Assembly (NCBI GenBank): GCA_016716135.1
Contig: JADJWX010000004.1
Location: 310,001 to 374,000, forward strand
Length of the DNA: 64,000 nt
DNA from: Lewinellaceae bacterium
GTDB lineage: Bacteria; Bacteroidota; Bacteroidia; Chitinophagales; Saprospiraceae
Direction of reading: 5' to 3'
Shown here piece after piece: positions 8,609 through 16,881 of the stretch (the stretch's first letter is position 1; each line of letters starts with the position of its first letter). The notes beneath the pieces are model-generated. The model was not told where the DNA came from and did no database searches. It saw only the letters and a program-made list of their open reading frames with translations. The position numbers and the translations under genes are program-made.

Positions 8609-10039
8609 ATGCGATTTTTCACCATTCTGCTGCTCTGCATTTCCACCCAAGCTGTTTTTTCCCAAACCGACACCCTCCTTTTTACCCCCGTATCTGAGTA
8701 CCCCTACCCTGCCCCGTTCACCGCCTACACCGCCCATTTTGACAAACTCCACCGGCCCTACATTTACACGGCAAACAAGGAGTACGGCGTCATCCTGTTC
8801 GACTTTTCCGATCTGCAAAACCCGACACCGGTACGCACCTTCACAGTTCAACAATTTCAAAACCTGAAGCCCACCGACCTGGTCCAACAGGGCAATTACC
8901 TGTACGTGGCCCTCGGCGCATTCGGCGGCCTGAGCCCGGAACCGGCCGGCCTGGCCATTATCGACATTTCCGACCCAAAAAATGCCACGATTACCGGCCA
9001 GTGGAGCGATGCCGCTTTCGACAAGGGCTGCGCTGCTATCCGTGTGGACGGCGACTATGCCTACCTCGGCGCCTTCGAACGCGGGGTGATCATCGTGGAT
9101 ATTGCCAACCCCGCCATGCCGGCCTACCGTTCGCATATCGAGCTCGACCTCAACTGGCCCGTCACCCCCGGCCTGTTCAACGTGCCGCATGCCCGCGGTT
9201 TTGCCCTGCGCGGCAACGAACTCTGGACCTGCTTCGACGCCGGCGGCCTCCGCCTGGTGGATATTTCCGATAAAAATGCGCCCTTCGAGGCCGCCCAATA
9301 CATCAACACCGACCTGACCGATGCCGCTGCCCCGGCCTACAACACCGCCACCATCGTCGGCGATTACCTCTACGCCGCGGTGGACTATTGCGGCATCGAC
9401 GTGGTGGACATCGGCAATCCGGCTGCGCCGGAAAACGCGGGCTGGGCCAATCCCTGGAATTGCCTGCCCACCAACTGGGACGGCCGCCCCGGCCACACCA
9501 ACCAGGTGACTACCGCCTGCCACGACAGCCTGCTGTTCGCCTCCGGCGCCGACACGGAGATCGTTGCTTTTTCCATCGCCGACCCGGTACAGCCGAAAAT
9601 CATCGGCCAGTTCGGCGCGCTGCGCGACAGCGTGGCCACCTGGGGCATCGACGCCAACGACAGCCTGGTGGTGCTGGCACAAGTCTGGAACCCGTTAAAT
9701 TTCCCCTATCTGGCTAAGTATGGGGGAATACGATTGTTGCGGTGGAGTTGCCCGGCGGGAACGTCGGGGGTGCATGACCCGGAGCCGGTTATTGTTTCCA
9801 TCGCTCCGAACCCGGTCACCGACCGTTTGCAGATTCGGTTCAATCCGGCTGAAAACGGCACGGCAGTTTGCCTGTTGCGGGATATGCAGGGGCGGCAGGT
9901 TCGCCGGCTTTCCATAGATCTTTCCGCCGTGTCTGAACCGGTTTTTCAGCTGGATATGGCGGGATTGCCGCAGGGGGTGTATCTGTTGAGTTTTATTGGT
10001 TGGGAGCAGGCGGGGGCTAGGCTGGTGGTAAAAATTTGA
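8609..10039 (+). CDS. Secreted LVIVD-repeat beta-propeller protein with T9SS sorting domain
   Basis: A 476-residue protein. The signal peptide is residues 1-18. Four or more LVIVD-type repeats follow (GLAIIDISDPKNATITGQW, GVIIVDIANPAMPAYRS, GLRLVDISDKNAPFEAAQ, GIDVVDIGNPAAPENAG), a repeat that builds beta-propellers. The last 85 residues (SIAPNPVTDRLQIRF ... GLPQGVYLLSF ... VVKI) are a type A T9SS C-terminal sorting domain, so the protein is predicted to be exported through the outer membrane and cell-surface attached. No catalytic motif is seen. The gene is monocistronic. Confidence 0.88.
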   Translation: MRFFTILLLCISTQAVFSQTDTLLFTPVSEYPYPAPFTAYTAHFDKLHRPYIYTANKEYGVILFDFSDLQNPTPVRTFTVQQFQNLKPTDLVQQGNYLYVALGAFGGLSPEPAGLAIIDISDPKNATITGQWSDAAFDKGCAAIRVDGDYAYLGAFERGVIIVDIANPAMPAYRSHIELDLNWPVTPGLFNVPHARGFALRGNELWTCFDAGGLRLVDISDKNAPFEAAQYINTDLTDAAAPAYNTATIVGDYLYAAVDYCGIDVVDIGNPAAPENAGWANPWNCLPTNWDGRPGHTNQVTTACHDSLLFASGADTEIVAFSIADPVQPKIIGQFGALRDSVATWGIDANDSLVVLAQVWNPLNFPYLAKYGGIRLLRWSCPAGTSGVHDPEPVIVSIAPNPVTDRLQIRFNPAENGTAVCLLRDMQGRQVRRLSIDLSAVSEPVFQLDMAGLPQGVYLLSFIGWEQAGARLVVKI

Positions 10040-10725
10040 TGGTGGCTGACTCTTTATCTTCGTTCTCGTTGCATCATCGGGATTAGCACTCCGCGGCACG
10101 TCAACCCCACCCCCATCCCCCATAGCCATCAACTTAAGGAATCCGAGCGGGTGAACTACTTTTCAAATTGAACTTTTCAAATTAGACTTTTGACTTAAAA
10201 GGATGATTCAGGCTTTTGGAAGTTTCTTTTAAGTCTAAAGTCTAAAGTCTAATTTGAAAAGTCAAAAGTGTTCACCCCTCCTTAATGGCCCCTCCCCCCG
10301 CGGGGAGGGGGGCCTGATTCCGCGTTACTTATCGATTGCGTAAACGAAATCAAAAAATAGTTTGAGGGCAAGTCCCCAGGGCCATCCTCCCGCAAAACCT
10401 ACGGGACACAGGGTTGTTACGTGCTCGGTGTATTACTTCGAAATTGGACATTCCTTATTCGATATTGGACATTCCGCTTCGTTTTTTTCTTAAAAAATAG
10501 CCAATATCCAACTCCGAATTTCCAATTCCCAAGCCTGGAAAACTAAACTTAAGAGCCTCTCCTCCCGCGGGGAGGGGCGACTGATTTCGCGTTACTATTT
10601 GATTGCACAAACGAAATCAAAAAATAGTTTGAGAGCAAGCCCCCCTCCCCGCGGGGGGAGGGGATGGGGGTGGGGCCGACACAGCAGAGTGCCTACCTCA
10701 AAAAAAGCGTAAAAGGGTAAAAGCA
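10040..10725. repeat. Gene-free stretch with inverted and direct repeats
   Basis: Arms at 10152-10200 and 10227-10275 are imperfect inverted copies built of CTTTTCAAATT and GACTTTTGACTT units. Segments 10314-10369 and 10578-10640 are imperfect direct repeats (both contain AACGAAATCAAAAAATAGTT). GC palindromes of the CCCCGCGGGGAGG kind lie at 10296-10312, 10560-10577 and 10641-10665. No protein-coding potential is seen. Confidence 0.6.
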
Positions 10726-12820
10726 CTAATAGTCCTGGGCGACGCGAAAACCGACATAATAGTACAATTTTATTGGACTCAACCCACTGAAGCGTTCTGT
10801 GACACGACAATAGTTTGAAGAGGAGGAAAAGTTTCCGCCTCGACCAACACGAGAAACACCAGTTGAAGGACCGCCAGGATCATTTTGTGGTATTGAAGGG
10901 TAGGTAGCCAACCAATCGAAACACCATTCTTGAATGTTGCCGCTCATATCATATAGCCCCAGTTCGTTGGCCTTTTTTTGCATAACCAGGTGAGTTTTGC
11001 CGCCGGCGTTGCCACCGTGCCAGCCCACTTCATCGGGGTTATTGCTGCCGGCGTATTTGTACCCCTTGCTTTTATTGCCGCCGCGGGCGGCAAATTCCCA
11101 TTCGGCTTCTGTGGGCAGGCGGTATTTCTTGCCCGTTTTGGCGTTTAATTTTTTCAGAAAATCCTGCACCTCGTTCCAGGCTGACGTTTTCCACCGGGCA
11201 TTGGTCGCAGCCTTTGAAACGCAGGCTCGGCGGATCGCTGCCCATCACGGCCCGCCACTGGGCCTGGGTAACTTCGGTTTTAGCCAAATAAAAAGTGTTA
11301 AGCGTAACACGGTGGGCTGGTTTTTCATCGAACTCGCAGTCGCTACCCTGCTCGGCGGTACAACCCATGGTGAACGTCCCCCCTTCCACCAGCACCATTT
11401 CCGGCTCGAAGGGCAGGCGGGCTGCAGGCACTTTGGTGCTGCCAGGGTCGTCAACGGGGGCAGAATGTTGCCCGGTAATGTGGAATTGCACGAATACCGC
11501 CAGTTTGAAGGAATTGTCGGACTGCGGCATGGGGTAGGCCCAGACGCGGCTGGGCGCCCGATACACCGTGAGGGTGCGGTTGGCATCGTAGCGGTTGATC
11601 TCCAGGTTTTCCACCTCGATGATCTGGAGGATGCGATCCACCTTACCGTAGGCCTGCTCGATTTGTTTGCAGGTGTTGAGGGTTTCGGAGGCCAGGATTT
11701 TTGCGGGTGTGCCGGCGATGTACGTGCGGGTTTCTTTCACCACCACTTCGCGTTCTTTGGTTTGCCCCCAGCGGGCAGTCAGCTCCTGGATCTGGCGGCG
11801 CAGGCTTTGCAGGGCATCGGCCACCGAAGCGTCGATGTTTTTGGCGTTGAACGACACACCCATTTCAGTACAGATCGCCTGGATTTTGCCGGAGCGGGTG
11901 GCCAGGCGCTGGCGCACGTCCTCGAGTTCGCGGTCGAGGCGGCGGATTTCCTCGGTACCGCGCTGCAGGATATCGTCCTGGCGGCTGTCGGCGGTAGTGT
12001 TTTCGCGTTGCACATCGGCCAGGTAAGGCAACACCTCGCGTTCGATGCGGATGATGTGCTCCTCACTCACGCCCCGGCTGCGCAGGCGGCTGCGGAAGTC
12101 GCTGTCGCGGGCCAGGTTGAGCACCAGGCCTTTCTCGGCGCTGTTGGCGCCGGCGGGACTTTCCTTGAGCGGGGTGGCGCCCACCTTGGCTACGTAGAGG
12201 AAGTAGTTTTTTTGAAAATTGGCGTGGTTGAAATACTCCTTTTCGGCGCGGGCTTCGCCGCCTTTGAAGGCCTGCACCACATCGCGCACCGGGGCAAAGC
12301 CCTCTACGGTGGTGGCCCGGCTGAGGTAGGCGCCCACCAGGTCGTCCACGGCCATGGGCGTGATGGCCCGGTTGGCCCGGGCGATGAGCGCGCTGATGTT
12401 GTCGTAGGGATCGATGTTTTCCAGCAGCACGGCGAACACGCCCAGGTGCTTCACGTAGCCGAGGTTTTGCTCCAGCTCGGCGCGCGACTTGCGGCGGCTC
12501 TCCTCCAGGTCGCGAATCTGCTTCTCGATGCCGCCCACGTCCTTGTAGGCCAGCACCTGCTGGTACTTCAGTGAGAGGTTCGACATTTGGGCCACCAGGC
12601 CGTCCAACTCGCGGTCGGTGCCGGCATTGCACTGGTCGATGCGCGTTTTCACGGCCTGGAAATCGGCCTCGGAATACTTCAGGCGGTGCTGGTTGAAGAG
12701 CTGGTACAGCGCGTCCTCCGTAGCCGGATAGGCGGTTTGAACCGGGCTGTCGGGCAGGCAGGTTTGGGCGTTTAGCCCGGTCAGGAGGAGGGTGAGGGTT
12801 AGGGTGATGTGGTATTTCAT
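10726..12820 (-). CDS. Secreted coiled-coil protein with SUMF1/FGE-like domain (one frameshift)
   Basis: Repaired, the protein is about 697 residues. I chose the start at 12820 (MKYHITLTLTLLLTGLNAQ, a signal peptide); an upstream in-frame ATG at 12919 would bury it. Residues about 20-430 are largely helical/coiled coil. Residues about 437-697 are a formylglycine-generating-enzyme-like domain (MVLVEGGTFTMGC, KYRLPTEAEWEFAARGG, LYDMSGNIQEWCFDW, GFRVAQDY). The first of the two cysteines used by true FGE is replaced (SSSSNYC), so a binding role is more likely than catalysis. One extra base at about 11179-11180 breaks the frame (ENVSLERG instead of ENVSWNEV). This is the last gene of the EAD operon and a paralogue of the pseudogene before it. 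Confidence 0.75.
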
Positions 12821-12931
12821 TGGTAGGTGGTGTGGGTTTGTTTTTGTTTGAACGTCGGCAGGTGTTTGATACCCTGCTGCGTTAAATGGAAAATTTAGGG
12901 CTTGCGCGAATAGCCTCAAAAGTAAAATGCA

Positions 12932-15114
12932 TTAATAGTCCTGGGAACCCGAAAACCCAGAATGGTAGCCCCTGAAGGGTAGGGAAATCTAACGCGGATT
13001 TGACACCCGGATACCCAAGACTCATTCCACGACCCGCCTCGATAAACGCGGTCTGTTCCAGAGGGGCCCAGTCGGATCGGTTTGGGCGAGGATAGCATAA
13101 TTGAAACCAATCACTGCACCATTCCCACACATTGCCACTCATATCATACAATCCCAATTCATTGACTTTTTGTCCGACTGATGGGGCTTTCCACGATTAC
13201 CATCATGCCAGCCACCTCGTCAAGGTATTGCCTCCGGATATTTAGCCTTTGCTTTTGGTCCCCTCGCGCAGCAAATTCCCATTCTGCTTCGGTGGGCAGG
13301 CGGTATTTCTTGCCCGTTTTGGCACTTAGCCATTTGAGGTATTCCTGGGCGGCCAACCAAGAGACATAAATGACCGGGTGTTTTTCGTATCCGGACACGA
13401 CCGAGAATGTGCCGCCGGCCCAGGCGCCGTTGGAGTATTTTATCCGGTCGGACAGTCGAATGATTTCTACCTTGTTGTACGTAACCGTTTCACCTTTGGC
13501 ATCCAGGCTGATTTTGGGACTGATATCATTGAGATAGGCAACGAATTGCTCGTTGGTCACTTCAGTTTTCCCAATAGAAAACGCTTCAGTTGAACCCAAT
13601 GCACGTTTTTTTCATCATTGTCACAATCGCTCTGTTCGGCAGTACAACCCATCTGGAATTTGCCACCTTCCACCGTCACCATCTCCGGCTCGAAGGGCAG
13701 GCGGGCGCCGCCACTGCCACCTGCCGCCTGTTGCCCGGTCACCCGGAACTGCACGAACACCGCCACGCCGTAGGCGCCGTCGTCGCGGGGCATGGCGTAG
13801 GCCCAGATGCGGCTGGGCGCGCGGAATACGCTGACGGTGCGGTTACTTTCGAAGCGGCTGAGTTCAAAATCCTGTACCTCGGTCACCTGAAGCATGCGGT
13901 CGAGCTGGCCGTAGCCTTTTTCGATTTGCTGGCAAAGTTTGAGGGTTTCGGCGGCCAGCGACTGGGACAGGGAGCCTTCGACGAAAGTGCGGGTTTCCTT
14001 GTACACGATTTCCTGCTCCACCGCCTCGTTCCACTGCCCGGTAAGGCTTGCCAATTGGTCGCGGATTTTTTGCAGGGCGCCGTTTACGCTTTGGTCGAAG
14101 TTGCTGCCGGCGTTGAAGGGTACGCCAAGTTCCTGGCAGATTTCGCCGATTTTAGCCGAGCGGGTTTGCAGGCGCAGGCGGGCGTCTTCGATCTCGCGCT
14201 CGATGCGGCGGATTTCCTCGGCGCCGTTTTGCAGGATGTAGTCCTGGCGGCTGTCGGCAGTGCGGTTGTCGCGCTGGATGGTGCTCAGGAAGGGCAGCAC
14301 CTCCTGCTCGATGCGGCGGATATCGGCTTCGCCGACGCCTTTTTCCTGTAGTTTTTGCCGAAAGCCGGTATCGACATCCAGGTTGAGCACCAGGGCGCCA
14401 GCGGCGGCCGGCGCGCTGCCGGTGGCTTTTTGCCGGGTAGGCGTCGCCCCGACGCGGGCCAGGAAGAGGAAGGTTTTGCGGATGTGGTTGGGCTGGTTGA
14501 AGTACTCGCGCTCCATGCGCACTTCGCCGTTTTTCACTTCCAGGATCACATCGCGTACCGGCGCAAAGTCGCGCACGGCGCTGGTCCGGCGGATACTGAG
14601 GCCCACCAGGTCGTCCACTGCCCGCGGGGTGATGGCCTGGTTGGCTTGTTCGATGAGGTCTTTTTTCTCGCTTTTGTAAAAATCGACGTTTTCCAGCAGC
14701 ACGGCATACACACCGGTGTGTTTGACGTAGCCGAGGTTTTGCTCCAGTTCGGTGCGCGATTTTTGCAGACTTTCCTCCAAGTCACGTAGTTGTTTTTCGA
14801 TACCGGCCACATCCTTATAACCAAGAATCTGCTGGTATTTAAGCGACAGCTCCGACATCTCGGCAACAATGTTGCCGAGGGCAACCTCCATATCGTTGTT
14901 GCAGCGGTTGATCCGGGTTTTGAGGTCCTCATAAGCGGCCGGTTGCAATTCAGCCGTCTGCCGGGCCTGGGTGAACAGGTTTGCAAGTTGTAGCCGAAGC
15001 CGGGTAATCGGCCGAACGGGGCTGCCGGGCAGGCATTTACGCGCGGCACAGGGAGGACGACGATTGGAGGCAGGAAAATCCCAGGTGTAAAGGCCAAAAG
15101 GTATGCGAGCGCAT
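12932..15114 (-). pseudogene. Decayed paralogue of the coiled-coil/SUMF1-like protein
   Basis: Homologous to its downstream neighbour along the full length, but read in several frames. 13557-14948 covers the coiled-coil region up to the start of the SUMF1-like domain (EPEMVTVEGGKFQMGCTAEQ). 13159-13599 covers the middle (AFSIGKTEVTNEQF ... YRLPTEAEWEFAARG), and 12916-13157 covers the end in two or three frames (DMSGNVWEWCSDW, then YRGGSWNESW, then a third-frame QDY ending at 12932). The signal-peptide region near 15030-15110 is also out of frame with the body (LPVPRVNAC versus CLPGSPVRPITRLR). At least four single-base lesions are needed, many more than in any other gene here, so real decay is likely. 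Confidence 0.75.
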
Positions 15115-15165
15115 GGCTGCGTTTTTCAATCGAGTTTAAAAGGTGTTTTGGGAATGCGCATAAAT

Positions 15166-16107
15166 TTACGGAAAAACCAGGCGCACGGCTGCCCCAAGGC
15201 CGTTTTCCGCCGCTTCCACCCACTGCTGCAAGATCGGCCAGTCGGCGTTTGAAATCCGCAACGAATTATCCGGATTCGGCAGTGCCTGCAAAACAGCCGC
15301 CATCTCCCCTACCGGCGGCGCGCCCTGCCCGTACCGGAACACCTGCCGCCCGGTAGCCCGGTACCGCGCCTCGGCGTCGTACAGCACTGCGCCGCTTTCG
15401 TCGGTGATCACCGGGTATAGGGCGGGTTGCGCCATAGCGCCGGCCACGTACACGACCTGCTCCAGGCTGTCCTGCGTGGACATTGCTGCCGGAAAAACCG
15501 GGGTCAGCATGCTGCCCAGCTGCTGGATGGGCGCCTGCATGGTCACTTCCACCACATCGGCCAAAATGACCGGCTCGCCGACAAAGCGGGCCATGCGGAT
15601 CATGCCGGCGGTGAGGCTTTCGATGTCGTCGCGTTCGGCCATAAAGTCCTGCACGGTCGTCCGGCGCTTGATGAACACCCCTTTGAGCATGGCCAGCAGG
15701 TTGGCTTGGGCCACTACTTCGGCGGTGCGCTGGGCCATGAGCACGGCCTGCGCTTCCACCGGGAATTTGGTGCGGTTGATGATGCCCTGGCCTTTGGCCA
15801 CGACGAAGCCCTCCGTCCAGCGGATTTCGCCGTTCGGCTGTTTTTCCACCAGGGGCGGCGTGCTGTGCACGGGCCGGGGCTTGGGTGGGTCGAGGCGGCG
15901 TTTGGTTCTGCCCAGCCAGTCGTTCAGATCGTTGGAGACGGGCGCGTCGGGGCATTTTTGGGCGCCTTCAAACTTTTGGAGAGCCGTGGCGAATTCTTTT
16001 TTTTCGAAGGCTTCGAGGCCTTTTTGGCGGAGGTAAGCGTAGCAATCCTGCGCATGGGCCGTTTGCAAAAGCATGAAAAAAAGCAGGGAAACAAGGAGGT
16101 TTTTCAT
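15166..16107 (-). CDS. Secreted LPP20-like protein
   Basis: A 313-residue protein with a signal peptide (residues 1-19). Residues about 22-75 form a short TPR-like helical pair (GLEAFEKKEFATALQKFEGAQKCPDAP), a start common in Bacteroidota SUMF1- or caspase-linked proteins. Residues about 95-310 resemble the LPP20 fold: KGQGIINRTKFPVEAQAVLMAQRTAEVVAQANLLAMLKGV, then VTMQAPIQ and the aspartate/glycine-rich end. The start overlaps the stop of the EAD gene in ATGA, so the two are translationally coupled. The function is unknown; by context it is an envelope partner of the EAD and SUMF1-like proteins. Confidence 0.75.
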   Translation of the reverse strand: MKNLLVSLLFFMLLQTAHAQDCYAYLRQKGLEAFEKKEFATALQKFEGAQKCPDAPVSNDLNDWLGRTKRRLDPPKPRPVHSTPPLVEKQPNGEIRWTEGFVVAKGQGIINRTKFPVEAQAVLMAQRTAEVVAQANLLAMLKGVFIKRRTTVQDFMAERDDIESLTAGMIRMARFVGEPVILADVVEVTMQAPIQQLGSMLTPVFPAAMSTQDSLEQVVYVAGAMAQPALYPVITDESGAVLYDAEARYRATGRQVFRYGQGAPPVGEMAAVLQALPNPDNSLRISNADWPILQQWVEAAENGLGAAVRLVFP

Positions 16108-16730
16108 TTGGATAAATCGATAAAAAGTTGACGAGCTTCCGGATGACCCGGGTGTATTTCCAACGCTTTCCGGGCAAATTCGAGGGCTTTTTCAGGTTCG
16201 CCGGACTGCTGCATAACGCGGGCGCTTTGCAGAGAATGTTCCAGTTGTTGATTCAGTTCACTGGCTTTTTGTTGGATTTCTGCCTGGTGTTTACCCGCAG
16301 GGTAATTTTCCAGGAAGTGCGCGCAGGCGGGTATGGTGTTGGACTCCATCGTTTGGCGGTACGCCTCAGACTCTGCGCCGGCCCGTTGCCAAAACCAAAA
16401 CGCGCCGCCGCCAAGCAGGACCAGGGCGAGCAATGCCGCGGCCAACCAGCGGAGCGGCCGGGGCGGGGTTTCACGTTGTTCTAACTGTTGGGTAAGGTCG
16501 AGCAAGTCGGCAGACAGGCGGGCGTGTTGCCGGGTTTCTTCGCCGGGATCAAGCAGTCCGGCGGCCCGCTGCCGTTGGAAGGCTTGCCGGCGCCCGTCGA
16601 TCACCACCACCACATCGTAAAGGTCGGGGTGGCGGCGGGCTTCCTTTTTGAGGGCTTCGGTTGCCTGGTCGAGTTGGCCGCGGCTGATGTGTTGGCGGAT
16701 TTTTTCCCAGGTAGCAGATTTTACGGACAT
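16104..16730 (-). CDS. EAD-transmembrane-TPR protein
   Basis: A 208-residue protein. Residues about 5-85 (WEKIRQHISRGQLDQATEA ... VVIDGRRQAFQRQRAAGLL ... ARLSADLLDLTQQLE) fit the pattern of effector-associated domains of the EAD11 kind: a short helical bundle with a G-x-L/I-s/d turn before the last helix pair. One membrane span follows at about 94-113 (WLAAALLALVLLGGGAFWFW), then a helical region with a TPR unit at the end (EPEKALEFARKALEIHPGHPEARQLF). Known EADs act as homotypic adaptors that join effector proteins in bacterial conflict and signalling systems; the assignment here is by eye. It is the first gene of the four-gene operon. Confidence 0.65.
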   Translation of the reverse strand: MSVKSATWEKIRQHISRGQLDQATEALKKEARRHPDLYDVVVVIDGRRQAFQRQRAAGLLDPGEETRQHARLSADLLDLTQQLEQRETPPRPLRWLAAALLALVLLGGGAFWFWQRAGAESEAYRQTMESNTIPACAHFLENYPAGKHQAEIQQKASELNQQLEHSLQSARVMQQSGEPEKALEFARKALEIHPGHPEARQLFIDLSK

Positions 16731-16769
16731 GTTTGGGATTGCTTGTTATCAATGGTTTGCTTGTACTTG

Positions 16770-16777
16770 CAAAACTA
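16770..16777 (-). promoter_or_regulatory. Putative -7 box of the EAD operon
   Basis: TAGTTTTG on the minus strand matches TAnnTTTG, 39 bases before the start codon of the EAD gene and just after the terminator of the metalloprotease gene. Confidence 0.55.
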
Positions 16778-16807
16778 AGGAATGAACGGGCTAATCGCAT
16801 TTTTAAC

Positions 16808-16862
16808 AAAAAACAGGCGCATAACGCACCCGGCAATGAACTCCGGAGTGCACTATGCGCCT
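16808..16862 (-). terminator. Intrinsic terminator of the metalloprotease gene
   Basis: On the minus strand AGGCGCATA / TATGCGCCT arms with an inner CCGG pairing are followed by GTTTTTTGTT. It lies 19 bases after the metalloprotease stop codon and separates it from the EAD operon. Confidence 0.75.
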
Positions 16863-16881
16863 GAAAAACCAATAAAAATGG

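Noticed and set aside
10997..12574. 525-codon plus-strand open frame opposite the SUMF1-like gene
   Set aside because: Shadow of the coiled-coil gene; alanine/histidine-rich translation without a domain.
15426..16131. Plus-strand frames opposite the LPP20-like gene
   Set aside because: Antisense shadows; the minus-strand gene has a signal peptide, and its start overlaps its upstream neighbour's stop codon.
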